Notes: generated from the letters alone by a model not told the origin. A stretch of DNA of 64,000 nucleotides from Dyella japonica A8 (GCF_000725385.1 NZ_CP008884.1:4763501-4827500), one strand, 5' to 3'; positions 9,331 through 18,095 are shown, counted from the stretch's first letter. Numbers and translations: made by a program.

Positions 9331-10389
9331 TCACCGCCCCAACCTTTCCCGCTTTGCACGCATCGCCTGCTTCGCCATCGCGTTGAACTGACGACTGTGC
9401 TCACGCTGCTCATGTCGCGCCTGCTGCACACGTAGCGCCTCACGCCGCAGCTTGTGATAGTTCGCAAGGCGCCGCGTGTCCAGCACGCCAGCCAGCAAGG
9501 CTGCCTCCACTGCGCAGCCCACGTCGCCATCATGCTGGCAGTCACGAAAGCGGCACGCCGCTGCGAGCGCTTCGATGTCGCCGAACACCGCGCCCAACTC
9601 CGGCTTAGCGGCTGCCAGTCGCAACTCGCGCATGCCGGGCGTATCGATAACCCAGGCGCCGGACGGTGTCGGGAACATTTCGCGCGCGGTGGTCGTGTGA
9701 CGCCCGCGCGCGTCGGCCTCGCGGATGCCTGAGGTGCGCTGCGTTGCCTCGCCGGTGATGCGATTGGCGAGCGTGGACTTGCCCACGCCAGACGAGCCGA
9801 CGAACGCCACGGTCCGACCGGATGCCAGCCACGGTTCCAGTTGCGACACCGATGCACCATCCAGCGCATTCACCGCAACCACCGGCACGCCCGGCATCAG
9901 TTGTTCCGCGCTGGCGACATAGGCCGCCACGTCATGACCGCTGTCGGCCTTGGTCAGCACGATCACCGGCGTCACGCCCGCGTCGAGCGCAAGCGCGAGG
10001 TATCGCTCCAGGCGCGAGGCGTTGAAATCGTCATTGCACGACGACACCACGAACAACACGTCGAGATTGGCCGCGATGGACTGGCGTTGATGGTCACCGC
10101 CAGCGGCGATGCGGACCAGCACCGATTGCCGATCCAGCAGGCGCAGCACGCGATCGGCTTCGTGCTCGACCAACACCCAGTCGCCGACAGCGATACCTTC
10201 GTCGGTATCGATCAGCTGGTGCGGCAACACCACCGAAACCACGCCGCGCGAGCACATCACCAGCAGCGCATGGCGATGCAACGCCATGACACGCGCGGGG
10301 TACCCGGCTTCGAAATCGGCCAGCGTCAAATGTTGTGCGTACTCAGGCTGCCAGCCGAGCTGGTGCAGCGAAAACGTCTCAGAAGACAT
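9331..10389 (-). CDS. rsgA: Ribosome small-subunit-dependent GTPase A
   Basis: 352 aa from ATG at 10389. RsgA/YjeQ is a circularly permuted GTPase that checks late 30S subunit maturation. An N-terminal OB-fold (about 30-90) precedes motifs in the permuted order: G4 LTKAD, then G1 GSSGVGKST, then G3 DTPGM. The C-terminal zinc site is visible as C-x4-C-x-H-x5-C (CRFRDCQHDGDVGC). The Lys/Arg-rich C-terminal tail is usual. Gammaproteobacteria often carry more than one RsgA-like gene, so this may be a paralogue rather than the main copy. Confidence 0.93.
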   Translation of the reverse strand: MSSETFSLHQLGWQPEYAQHLTLADFEAGYPARVMALHRHALLVMCSRGVVSVVLPHQLIDTDEGIAVGDWVLVEHEADRVLRLLDRQSVLVRIAAGGDHQRQSIAANLDVLFVVSSCNDDFNASRLERYLALALDAGVTPVIVLTKADSGHDVAAYVASAEQLMPGVPVVAVNALDGASVSQLEPWLASGRTVAFVGSSGVGKSTLANRITGEATQRTSGIREADARGRHTTTAREMFPTPSGAWVIDTPGMRELRLAAAKPELGAVFGDIEALAAACRFRDCQHDGDVGCAVEAALLAGVLDTRRLANYHKLRREALRVQQARHEQREHSRQFNAMAKQAMRAKRERLGR

Positions 10390-10744
10390 GGAAACACCCA
10401 GGTAACGAGGAAAACGACGGCCACGCGAATGGGGGCCGAACGAGTTGCCGGGGTGCGAAGCGAGGGAGTGGAAGCGCGCCAGCGGAAGGCTGGCAGGACG
10501 ATCAGAAGCGCGACGACCCGGCAGAGGCTGCTGCAACAATCATTGTTCTTTTCCTCCTTTAGGCTGGGTTGACGGGAGGCGCAGAGTAGCCACGCGTGAC
10601 GCGGCTTGCAAGTGCTGGTTTTCGTCAGTCATGACGCAACCTTGCCCGCGCGCTGAGCGTGGCGCACCATTGCACACGCTGGATGGAGCAGCGCACGAAG
10701 GCTGGCGACACCTGGCCAACCTTCGTTAACGCCGCGCCTGTCGA
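10390..10744. other. Intergenic gap, no gene recognised
   Basis: 355 bp between rsgA and the DUF3597 gene. A pyrimidine-rich run (TTCTTTTCCTCC, about 10547-10558) is present. I see no RNA gene, and no coding frame here has convincing composition. Confidence 0.4.
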
Positions 10745-11167
10745 TCAGGCCGCAAGATTGGCCGGCAGGGTGCCACCATTGGCCGCAAGCGCCTTCATCA
10801 CTTCCTTGTGCAGCCAGATGTTCATGCTCGCGGAATCGTTCGTGTCGCCGGTATAGCCGAGCTCACCGGCCAGCTGCTTGCGATGATCCAGGCTGCTGTC
10901 CATGCCCAGTGCCTTCATCATGTCGACGATGGATACGCGCCAGTCGAGCGTTTGACCGCTTTCGCTGACGAAACGATCCATCACCACGGCTACGTCGACG
11001 CCCGACAGCGGAGCAACGGTCGGCGGTGCGGCCGGCGCCGCATCATTGGTGGCATCTGACGGTGCGACAACCGTCGGTGTAGCGCTGCCGGCGGTCGCTG
11101 TATCTGCCGTTGCCGTGGCGTTTGCCTTGCCGAAAAGCTTGTTGATGATGGTCCCGAAGATACTCAT
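10745..11167 (-). CDS. DUF3597 domain protein
   Basis: 140 aa. It starts MSIFGTIINKLFG and ends with the conserved block LDWRVSIVDMMKALGMDSSL, then ELGYTGD and MNIWLHKEVMKAL, which I recognise as DUF3597. An Ala/Thr/Pro-rich low-complexity linker (about 15-52) separates the two parts. Usually a small, probably cytoplasmic or surface-associated protein of unknown function, often stress-induced in other bacteria. Monocistronic here. Confidence 0.85.
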   Translation of the reverse strand: MSIFGTIINKLFGKANATATADTATAGSATPTVVAPSDATNDAAPAAPPTVAPLSGVDVAVVMDRFVSESGQTLDWRVSIVDMMKALGMDSSLDHRKQLAGELGYTGDTNDSASMNIWLHKEVMKALAANGGTLPANLAA

Positions 11168-11268
11168 GGTCCTCGCCTTCTCTGAATGATGGTGCGTGCG
11201 ACGTGCTCATCAATCTGCGCCGTCTCCGTGACGCTGGGATGACCACTTGGCGTAGGGGTATCGTGGGT

Positions 11269-11706
11269 TCAACGCGTCTTCAGCCGCGACGGCTTCTTCA
11301 CCTGGGTCTGCGCGCTTTTCGCCGCCGCGGCGCGCAGAAGGCGACGGAACTTGGGGCATTCCATGTGGCTGGGGGCAGGACAGGCTGCCGCATGACGCAA
11401 GCCATCACGCAGCGACGACAGCTGCCTGATGGTCCTGTCCAGTTCGTCCGCCTTGGCGGCGAGCAGCCGGCGGTCGATCCGTGGTCTGCCGTCGCCGGCA
11501 AAGGTGCGACCTATCTCGTCGAGGGAGAAGCCCGCTGCGCGACCGAGCGCGATCAACGCCAGGCGTTCCAGCACGGCGGCATCGAACAGGCGCCGCAAGC
11601 CATGCCGGCCGCAGGAGGTGATAAGCCCCTTCTCTTCGTAGTAACGCAGGGTCGACGCGGGTACGCCGGATTGTTGCACCACCTGCCCGATATCCAGCAG
11701 CTTCAT
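11269..11706 (-). CDS. MerR-family transcriptional regulator
   Basis: 145 aa from ATG at 11706 (GAGG upstream). N-terminal winged helix-turn-helix (DIGQVVQQSGVPASTLRYYEEKGL), dimerisation helix (LLAAKADELDRTIRQLSSLRDGL) and a C-terminal CPAPSHMECPKF segment. The last has two cysteines 8 residues apart that could bind metal or respond to redox, as in metal-sensing MerR proteins (inference). It is divergent from a methyltransferase gene, and a MerR-type dyad lies between them, so it probably controls both. Confidence 0.88.
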   Translation of the reverse strand: MKLLDIGQVVQQSGVPASTLRYYEEKGLITSCGRHGLRRLFDAAVLERLALIALGRAAGFSLDEIGRTFAGDGRPRIDRRLLAAKADELDRTIRQLSSLRDGLRHAAACPAPSHMECPKFRRLLRAAAAKSAQTQVKKPSRLKTR

Positions 11707-11710
11707 GCGC

Positions 11711-11741
11711 TTGACCTCAAGCTGACTTGAAGTGGCAGAGT
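11711..11741 (+). promoter_or_regulatory. MerR-type operator/promoter
   Basis: TTGACC (11711-11716) is a -35 candidate, with a weak -10 (CAGAGT, 11736-11741) after 19 bp, the long spacer typical of MerR-activated promoters. The spacer contains the dyad TCAAG-CTGA-CTTGA (11717-11730), extended outward by two further matching pairs. It drives the methyltransferase gene. Confidence 0.6.
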
Positions 11742-11780
11742 TTAGCCCCTGCCCTCTACACGCTGGCAAGCGAGGTAGTC

Positions 11781-12641
11781 ATGTCTTTTCCATCTCCCGC
11801 GATACCGACACAGTCGACGCTCTGGAACGGCCACGCCGGCAACGCCTGGGTCGACCTGCAACCGATCCTGGACGGGATGTTCCTGCCCTTGCAGCAACGA
11901 CTGCTGGATGCCGTGCGCCATGAATCGCCACGCCGCGTGCTCGACGTAGGTTGTGGCACGGGCAGCACCACGCTCGCCATAGCCCGTCTGGTCGGCTCCG
12001 AAGGCCAATGCACCGGCATCGACATCGCTCAACCCATGGTCACAGCGGCACGTGCGCGCGCCGAGCGCGAAAGCGTGGCCGCGACATTTATCCAGGCCGA
12101 TGCGCAGACTTGTGCGTTCGAGCCGCACGGCGTCGACATGATCGTGTCTCGCTTTGGTGTGATGTTCTTTGAGCGCCCCATCGACGCCTTCGCCAACTTG
12201 CGGCGTGCTTCGCGCCCAAGCGGTCTGCTCAACGTCATCGCTTGGCGAGGCGCGGCGGAGAACCCATTCATGACGACCGCCGAGCGCGCAGTCGCGCCGA
12301 TGCTCGATTTGCCGCCACGCCAGCCTGGCGCGCCGGGCCAGTTCGCCTTTGCGAACAAGGACCAGGTCGGCCTGATCCTTCGGGACAGTGGCTGGCACGA
12401 TATCGACATTCAGCCCGTCGACGTCGAGTGCACGCTTCCCGCGCGGGACCTGGCCGACGTCTTCTGCCGCCTCGGCCCCGTGGGTCTGGCGTTGCAACAG
12501 GCAGACGAAGCCACGCGTGCGAAGGTCATCGACGCGGTGCGCCCCGCATTCGATTCTTACGTGCAGGGCGATGAGGTTCGCTACACGGCGGCATGCTGGG
12601 TGATCCGCGCACGGCCCCTCCCTAAGGGGGAGCGCGCGTGA
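11781..12641 (+). CDS. Class I SAM-dependent methyltransferase
   Basis: 286 aa from ATG at 11781 (GAGG 7 nt upstream). The Rossmann SAM-binding motif I is VLDVGCGTGSTTLAIA (about 54-69), followed by GIDIAQPM (acidic motif II) and DMIVSRFGVMFF (motif post-I/III). The C-terminal half (about 170-280) is a lid-like region. It resembles UbiE/arsenite methyltransferase-like proteins in general form, but the substrate is unclear. Its stop overlaps the next gene start (GTGA), implying translational coupling, and it is likely under the divergent MerR regulator. Confidence 0.88.
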   Translation: MSFPSPAIPTQSTLWNGHAGNAWVDLQPILDGMFLPLQQRLLDAVRHESPRRVLDVGCGTGSTTLAIARLVGSEGQCTGIDIAQPMVTAARARAERESVAATFIQADAQTCAFEPHGVDMIVSRFGVMFFERPIDAFANLRRASRPSGLLNVIAWRGAAENPFMTTAERAVAPMLDLPPRQPGAPGQFAFANKDQVGLILRDSGWHDIDIQPVDVECTLPARDLADVFCRLGPVGLALQQADEATRAKVIDAVRPAFDSYVQGDEVRYTAACWVIRARPLPKGERA

Positions 12642-13150
12642 CTGACATCCTGCCCGCGCTATGGCCCACCGTGCTCACCGGCATCGGCGCCACCGTCGTG
12701 GTGGACCTTTGGTCGATACTTCGCGAGCGGTGGCTGGGCGTCCCCGCGCTCGACTTTGCGATGGTCGGCCGCTGGGTCGGCCACCTCTTCCGCGGCCGGT
12801 TTTTCCATCGGCCCATCGCCGCGACACCGCCTGTCGCGGGCGAACGAACGCTCGGCTGGATGACCCACTACCTGATCGGCATCACCTTCGCCGCCCTGCT
12901 GCCAGCCATGTTTGGCAGCCACTGGTTCTGCGAACCCACGATCGGTCCGGCAGAGCTGGTGGGCATCGGTAGCGTGGTGGCGCCATTTTTCATCATGCAA
13001 CCGGCGCTCGGGGCCGGGATCGCGGCCAGCCGCACGCCGCGCCCGGCCATGGTGCGCATGCACAGCCTGGTGACTCACGCGATATTCGGACTGGGCCTGT
13101 ATGCCACAGGGAACGTGCTGCGCATGTTGCCTGTGGCGTCGTTCTGCTGA
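12638..13150 (+). CDS. DUF2938 family membrane protein
   Basis: 170 aa, GTG start overlapping the methyltransferase stop by 4 bp. Four hydrophobic helices (about 8-26, 78-98, 104-125, 143-162). The conserved WSIL(R)ERWLGVPALDFAMVGRW and HSLVTHAIFGLGLY segments match DUF2938. Inner-membrane protein of unknown function; the coupling suggests a joint role with the methyltransferase. Confidence 0.8.
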   Translation: MTDILPALWPTVLTGIGATVVVDLWSILRERWLGVPALDFAMVGRWVGHLFRGRFFHRPIAATPPVAGERTLGWMTHYLIGITFAALLPAMFGSHWFCEPTIGPAELVGIGSVVAPFFIMQPALGAGIAASRTPRPAMVRMHSLVTHAIFGLGLYATGNVLRMLPVASFC

Positions 13151-13158
13151 GTGCCGCG

Positions 13159-13512
13159 TTATTGCGGTATCGCCAGGCATTCCATGACTTCGACCGAATC
13201 CCCCGGGAAGATCGTGAAGTGCGGGTGGCCTTCGAACAACTTCGCTGCGGCCTCGTGCGATTCGGCCCGCACAATGGTGTAGGCAGTGAGCTGATTCTTG
13301 ATCTTCTCGACGCCGTCCCTGGACACGCGCAAGGTCTTTCCCAACGGCGTGCCGGTATCGACGATGACGTCCTGGTGGCTCATCACCCAACGGCCCCAGG
13401 CCTCGATGCCCGCACGCTCGCGTTCCTTGCTCTGCGCTTCGCTCAGGTCCGCCCAGCCGGACGCCTTGATCGCCGCCTCGGTACCGATGAACACCGCCAG
13501 GAAGTTCTTCAT
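13159..13512 (-). CDS. YCII-related (DGPF) domain protein
   Basis: 117 aa from ATG at 13512 (GGAG 8 nt upstream). Starts MKNFLAVFIGTEA, with GRWVMSHQDVIVDTGTPLGKT and a C-terminal HPHFTIFPGDSVEVMECLAI. The ferredoxin-like fold and end motif fit the YCII/DGPF family, whose members often accompany ECF sigma factors; none is nearby. Convergent with the DUF2938 gene. Function unknown. Confidence 0.75.
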   Translation of the reverse strand: MKNFLAVFIGTEAAIKASGWADLSEAQSKERERAGIEAWGRWVMSHQDVIVDTGTPLGKTLRVSRDGVEKIKNQLTAYTIVRAESHEAAAKLFEGHPHFTIFPGDSVEVMECLAIPQ

Positions 13513-13668
13513 GATTCGCTCCGACATGCGCTTGTTGGGGAAGCCATGGTGGCGCGGATCGCCGGATCCGTGCACTGGCTCAGGCCAAGGATAGGCATCG
13601 GCAAATTATGTTAAAGAACATATTCAGCGCCGTTGCAGCGGAGCGCGCTGCAACCGCCTGGCATCCCC

Positions 13669-14199
13669 TCAGCCCATCTCGTTCCCGCGATGCAGGTGGA
13701 TACCCAGCTCCGTCGCCAGTTCACGCATCGGTTCGACATTCCGCGAAAGCGTCATCCAGCCGGCGACACTGTCATCGTCCGTGTCGAGCAGCCACAAGGT
13801 GTACCCATGCGGCGCCAGGTTGTCATAGGCCGTGGTGAGCAGGTCGGCGGTATCGATATCGGCGTGGAACTCATCCTCATCCGTATCGCCGTCCCAATCG
13901 ATCGCCAGATTCCAGCGCGCCGACAGTTCGTCGATGGCCTGCACCAACGTCCGCGTATCGCCGGCCTCCACATGGAATGCCGAACGCCAGTCAGCCACCT
14001 GGCCCACCACCTCTGCCACGTCGACCTCGTCGTCGGGCGTACCACCCACCGCCTCGCGATAAGCGGCGAACTGCTGGAAGGCCGCATCGTCGTCGCCAGG
14101 GTTGATGAGCAGGAAGAGCTGCCAGACGTAGGCATCCAACGAGTCGTCGTCATCATCGAAGCCATGGTCGGCGTCGTGGTCGTAATCGGAAGGCGCCAT
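13669..14199 (-). CDS. Acidic hypothetical protein, DUF6630-like
   Basis: 176 aa, strongly acidic, with an Asp run near the N-terminus. WQLFLLINPGDDDAAFQQF, ARWNLAIDWDGDTDEDEF and HGYTLWLLDTDDDSVAGW resemble proteins annotated DUF6630. No signal peptide or TM segment. No catalytic motif is evident. It lies alone. Confidence 0.65.
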   Translation of the reverse strand: MAPSDYDHDADHGFDDDDDSLDAYVWQLFLLINPGDDDAAFQQFAAYREAVGGTPDDEVDVAEVVGQVADWRSAFHVEAGDTRTLVQAIDELSARWNLAIDWDGDTDEDEFHADIDTADLLTTAYDNLAPHGYTLWLLDTDDDSVAGWMTLSRNVEPMRELATELGIHLHRGNEMG

Positions 14200-14384
14200 G
14201 CGTGCATCACCGGAAGAAGAAGCGCCACGGACGTGGCCGTCGCATTGTCGGACGTGTCACGCGGGAGCGAAAGGGTTTGCCTTGCGCCCCAGTTCCACGC
14301 CCTGCCCGCGCGCCGGGCGTTTCCCGCGTGGCGCAGACCGGCGACGCAGGGGCGGGCCGTCGACTCGCCCGCCCCGCATCACGC

Positions 14385-14804
14385 TCAGGCCGCCGCCTGG
14401 ATGGCCGCGCCGAGTTCTTCGTTCGTATACGCCTTGCCGCCGATGCCCCAGGCACCGTCCACCGCATAGGTGACGTTGACGAAGGTCCGCTCGCGCGGAT
14501 GCGCGCCGGCCTTGAGCGTATCGATGATGTCGGTGACCTCGCCAATGAAGGCCTGTTTGACCTCGGCCGTGGGGAAGGTCACGGTGGGCACCTTCACCTC
14601 GATCACGGCCAGCGAGTGGAACCCGCCGCCGACGTAGCTTTCCGATTCAGGGCTCACCAGCAGGTGGCCGATCACATTGGGCGCCATGAAGGCATTGTCG
14701 GCGAGGCCGTGGACGCGCAGCAGCGCCTCGGCGACGCGTGGCAACACATCGCGCTCACCCTTGGCGGTGAGCAGGCCCTTGGTTACCTGGACTGAGATAG
14801 GCAT
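14385..14804 (-). CDS. Tautomerase family protein
   Basis: 139 aa from ATG at 14804 with AAGGAG 8 nt upstream. The residue after Met is Pro, the catalytic general base of the tautomerase (4-oxalocrotonate tautomerase/MIF) superfamily. The conserved IEVKVPTVTF and RTFVNVTYAVDGAWGIGGKA regions follow. At 139 aa it is longer than the roughly 62-residue 4-OT and resembles the fused/MIF-size members. Divergent from the TetR gene, with three operator copies between them, so probably repressed by that TetR. Substrate unknown. Confidence 0.8.
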   Translation of the reverse strand: MPISVQVTKGLLTAKGERDVLPRVAEALLRVHGLADNAFMAPNVIGHLLVSPESESYVGGGFHSLAVIEVKVPTVTFPTAEVKQAFIGEVTDIIDTLKAGAHPRERTFVNVTYAVDGAWGIGGKAYTNEELGAAIQAAA

Positions 14805-14870
14805 AGCAACAACTCCTTGGATTCACGAGGGGATCGAATCAGAGCTCTTGTTCATGCGTCACGGCCGCCA

Positions 14871-14943
14871 TATAACGGTCGTGATGCCACGATCGTTTCA
14901 TAACGATCGTTATGCCGTCAAGCACCAAATAGTGATCGTTATG
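14871..14943. promoter_or_regulatory. Three-site TetR operator region
   Basis: Perfect 16-bp palindrome CATAACGATCGTTATG at 14899-14914, flanked by two copies matching 13 of 16 positions at 14871-14886 and 14928-14943. Start-to-start spacings are 28 and 29 bp. A further partial match (ACGATCGT) is at 14889-14896. The array covers the whole divergent promoter region; the last site ends just before the tetR ribosome-binding site. Confidence 0.75.
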
Positions 14944-14955
14944 TGGAGGTGTCAT

Positions 14956-15534
14956 ATGGCCCACCGGCCCGGTCAGAAGGAAGAGAGCAAGGCAAAAATC
15001 CTGCGGAGCGCCAGCCGCGGCTTCCGCAGCCGGGGCTTTGGGGCCTCCGGCGTGGACGGCCTGGCGAAAGATGCCGCTGTCACTTCCGGCGCGTTCTACG
15101 CCCACTTCAAATCCAAGGCGGATGCCTTCCGCGAAGCCGTGGTCGAAGGCCTGGCGGAACTGAAGGACGCTGTGGAAACCATGCGCGCCCAGCGCGGCGC
15201 GCGCTGGCACAAGGAGTTCATCGACTTCTATCTCGGCGACCGCCGCACCTGCGAGCTGGCCGACAGCTGCACCCTGCAAAGCCTCTCCGGCGAGGTGGCA
15301 CGCGCCGATGACGACACCCGTGCAGCCTTCGAAACCGAACTGCGCGGCATCATCGACGCGGTGGCCGGCGGCCTGGAGGGCACGCCCAAGGCGAAGCGCG
15401 AGGAAGCCATCAGCCTGCTCGCGCTACTGGTGGGTAGCGTCACACTGGCACGCGCGGTGAAAGACCCTGCCATGAGCACCGACATTGCGACGGCCGTGCG
15501 CAAGGCCGCGCTTGGACTGCATGCGCGCACCTGA
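14956..15534 (+). CDS. TetR/AcrR-family transcriptional regulator
   Basis: 192 aa from ATG at 14956 with GGAGG 6 nt upstream. N-terminal HTH (ILRSASRGFRSRGFGASGVD..VTSGAFYAHFKSK, about 14-52), then a helical ligand-binding domain with two cysteines (CELADSCTLQ). It resembles the AcrR-like group that regulates a divergent enzyme. The upstream palindromes are the obvious binding sites, giving autoregulation and control of the tautomerase (inference). Confidence 0.92.
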   Translation: MAHRPGQKEESKAKILRSASRGFRSRGFGASGVDGLAKDAAVTSGAFYAHFKSKADAFREAVVEGLAELKDAVETMRAQRGARWHKEFIDFYLGDRRTCELADSCTLQSLSGEVARADDDTRAAFETELRGIIDAVAGGLEGTPKAKREEAISLLALLVGSVTLARAVKDPAMSTDIATAVRKAALGLHART

Positions 15535-15569
15535 TCCGCCGCCCGGATACCGCTGCATCCGGGCCACGA

Positions 15570-15920
15570 TCACTTGCCCTGCTGATCCGCGCTCACCTTG
15601 GTGAAGTAAGCGCTGAGAGGCGCTACATCGCTGTCATCGATAGGCGCGCCATAGACCTTGCGCATCTTGGTGATCTCGGCCGTCCACTCCTCCTGCGTCA
15701 GCGCGGGCTGCTTCAGCACCATGCCGGCGGAATGGCAGATAAGGCATTTGCCGGTGAGTTCCGAACCGGGCCCTGGCGGAAACGAGGTGTGGCTGACCGG
15801 AAGATCCACCGACACCGAGTGGATGGCGATGGGAGCGGGACGAACCGTCTGGGCGCCTGCCGGGTGCAACGCACCCACGCCTACGGCCATCGACAAAGCG
15901 ATTGCATGCCTGATGTTCAT
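15570..15920 (-). CDS. Sulfite dehydrogenase cytochrome c subunit, SorB-like
   Basis: 116 aa. A signal peptide (about 1-23, AGAQ cleavage) directs export. A single haem c site CLICH (about residues 59-63) and a distal Met in the C-terminal half are visible. It starts 1 nt after the stop of the molybdenum subunit gene, so it is the probable electron acceptor for sulfite oxidation in the periplasm, feeding the respiratory chain. The assignment rests on the operon. Confidence 0.8.
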   Translation of the reverse strand: MNIRHAIALSMAVGVGALHPAGAQTVRPAPIAIHSVSVDLPVSHTSFPPGPGSELTGKCLICHSAGMVLKQPALTQEEWTAEITKMRKVYGAPIDDSDVAPLSAYFTKVSADQQGK

Positions 15921-15921
15921 G

Positions 15922-17163
15922 TCAGCCGACCTGCACCTTGACCGATTCGATGACGTTGCGCATGAAGCCGCTGGGATTCCAGTTAGCTTCTGCGGGCTGT
16001 TCGACGCCGTTGGTGTTGATCGCCTTGACCATCAGCGTGTTCTCGCCTTTGGCCTTGGGCGTGTACTGGGCATGCCAGCGGCGGAAGGCGTATTTGCCGT
16101 GGTCTTGTTCCAGCGTCGCCCCTTCCCAGCGCGCTCCACCATCGCTGGACCACATCACCTTCGCGATGCCCGCATCACCACCGAAGGCGATGCCGCGCAC
16201 TGGCGTGGCGTGGCCGGCAAGCACCTTGTCGCCTTCGCGCAGGTTGGTGATGAACGAACGCGGCACCATGCGGTTGATCGGCACACTCTTGAAACCTTTC
16301 TGGCCCGGCATGACGGACGCATGCGGCGTATCGGGAATCAGGTAGGCCTTGGCCATCCAGAAATTGGTGTCTGCCGCATCCAGTACCTCGATGTCGTCGA
16401 GCATCTTCACCCAGTAGGTGGAGTACCAGCCGGGCACGACCAGGCGCAGCGGAAAACCATTGAGCAGTGGCAACTGCTCGCCGTTCATGCCCCAGGCCAC
16501 CATCACCTCGCCATCTCGCGCGTGGTCCACGTCCAGTGACTTGAGAAAATCCGGCGTGGCCGGCAGCGTGCCGCGATCCAGCCCCTTGAAACGCACCTGC
16601 GCCGCACCGGAACGAACGCCGGCCTTGTCCAGAATGTCCTTCAGCCGCACGCCGGTCCATTTCGCGCAGCCCATCGCGCCATTGGCCCACTGGCCACCGG
16701 CGACGCGCGGGTTGAACAGCCCGCGCGAATTGCCCGAGCACTGGTTCACCGCGGCGATCTCCACCGTTTCGAACTCGCTCATCAACTGCTTCAGGCTGAG
16801 CGTGAGCGGCTTCTCCACCTGCCCATGCACGTTCAAGCGGAAGGCTTCCGCATCGATGTTCGTGGGGATCTCGGCGAGATGCCAGCGCACGAAGAAGCGG
16901 TTGTTCGGCGTGAACACGCCCTGGTCGAACACGTCGAACGGCGTTTCCAGCATGGGCGGACGAGTGCGCAACAGCAGCATCTCGCCCTTCTGGGGAAAAG
17001 CGCGGGTCAGTTCGCGCTCACCGTTGGCGAACGGCAGCCGCGTCGTCGCCGGCTCCGCGGCGAACGCGCTCGCGCCACCCAGCGCCCCTATCGAACCCAG
17101 CCACCCTGCCGTCTGCAGGAAGCGGCGCCGGGAACGATCGTTGACGTCCCACTTCTGGCTCAT
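15922..17163 (-). CDS. Molybdopterin-dependent sulfite oxidase/dehydrogenase, SorA/SoxC-like
   Basis: 413 aa from ATG at 17163 (AGAGG upstream); the longer frame is not needed. A Tat signal (DRSRRRFLQTAG) exports the folded Mo enzyme. The Moco domain contains the Mo-ligand cysteine in NQCSGNSRGLF (about residue 137), then RLVVPGWYSTYWVKML, and a C-terminal Mo-co dimerisation domain (VMWSSDGGARWEGA). It oxidises sulfite to sulfate, passing electrons to the adjacent cytochrome c. A general periplasmic sulfur-compound dehydrogenase cannot be excluded. Confidence 0.9.
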   Translation of the reverse strand: MSQKWDVNDRSRRRFLQTAGWLGSIGALGGASAFAAEPATTRLPFANGERELTRAFPQKGEMLLLRTRPPMLETPFDVFDQGVFTPNNRFFVRWHLAEIPTNIDAEAFRLNVHGQVEKPLTLSLKQLMSEFETVEIAAVNQCSGNSRGLFNPRVAGGQWANGAMGCAKWTGVRLKDILDKAGVRSGAAQVRFKGLDRGTLPATPDFLKSLDVDHARDGEVMVAWGMNGEQLPLLNGFPLRLVVPGWYSTYWVKMLDDIEVLDAADTNFWMAKAYLIPDTPHASVMPGQKGFKSVPINRMVPRSFITNLREGDKVLAGHATPVRGIAFGGDAGIAKVMWSSDGGARWEGATLEQDHGKYAFRRWHAQYTPKAKGENTLMVKAINTNGVEQPAEANWNPSGFMRNVIESVKVQVG

Positions 17164-17485
17164 CGCGATGACCTCTTGGCGTGGATCGGGCCGGGCACGG
17201 CCGGCGCGAAAGACAACAGGCCGCATAGTGCACGAAAACGTGACGCCAGATATCCGCCCGCGCCCGTTCATGGCGCGTGAAGCAGCACCCGCGCATGGCA
17301 GCCATCCGGAGCGCGATGCGTCAAGGGCAACTGACGCGCTGCCCCGCCTGTGAATACGCAAGCGTATGCGTCGCCGTGCCGCTTGCCCATTCCCCCTGAA
17401 AAGGCATGGTGGGGTTGTTGCATCCGCCTCGGCCGGGGTGATGCGACACCCCATGGGACGTCTCCACCCTCACAGCGGCATCGCC
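17164..17485. other. Divergent intergenic region with inverted repeat
   Basis: 322 bp between the sulfite dehydrogenase operon and the cytochrome b561 gene. Contains the inverted repeat ATACGC-AA-GCGTAT at 17354-17367. No gene seen; a potential operator for either side. Confidence 0.4.
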
Positions 17486-18034
17486 ATGATCACGTCACGT
17501 TACGCACCGTCACTACGCTTCCTGCACTGGGTGATTGCCGCCCTGGTGGCACTGGCCCTGATCTCCATCGAGATCAAGGGCTGGCTGCCCAAGGGCTCGT
17601 CGGAACGCGCACTGGTGAAATGGGCTCACACCCAGTTTGGCCTCAGCGTGCTGCTGATGATGCTGGTGCGCCTGGCCGTGCGTGTGCGGCATGCGGTGCC
17701 TTCCATTACGCCACCGCCGCCGCGCTGGCAGATGCACGCGGCCCATCTGATGCATCTGGCGCTTTACGTGCTTACCCTGGCGGTGCCCTTGCTGGGGGTG
17801 ACCATGATGTTCTGCGCAGGCAAGCCGTGGAGCTTCGCCGGCCTGTCGCTGCCGGTCACCATCGCGCCGGATGCGGCGCTGGCCCATCGCATCGAAGACA
17901 TGCACGAGACGGCGGGCAATGGGTTGCTCTGGCTCGCCATCGCACATGCGGTCGCGGCGATTTACCACCATGTGGTGCAGCGGGATGACACGCTGTTGCG
18001 CATGACCGGAATAGGCCGCAGGAAGGGGGCATGA
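17486..18034 (+). CDS. Cytochrome b561 family protein
   Basis: 182 aa from ATG at 17486; the upstream in-frame extension is Arg/Pro-rich and lacks character. Four TM helices (about 10-29, 43-63, 80-103, 137-160) carry the haem-ligating histidines (HW in LRFLHWVIA, HT in KWAHTQFGLSV, HAAHLMHLAL, HAVAAIYHHVV). Transfers electrons between the quinone pool and a periplasmic partner. Its position beside the sulfite dehydrogenase suggests a shared electron path, but the genes are divergent. Confidence 0.9.
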   Translation: MITSRYAPSLRFLHWVIAALVALALISIEIKGWLPKGSSERALVKWAHTQFGLSVLLMMLVRLAVRVRHAVPSITPPPPRWQMHAAHLMHLALYVLTLAVPLLGVTMMFCAGKPWSFAGLSLPVTIAPDAALAHRIEDMHETAGNGLLWLAIAHAVAAIYHHVVQRDDTLLRMTGIGRRKGA

Positions 18035-18095
18035 GCATGTGCGCGCAGACTCGGCCATGACTTACCCCGGGGGCATGGGGACGACCCGCCACACG

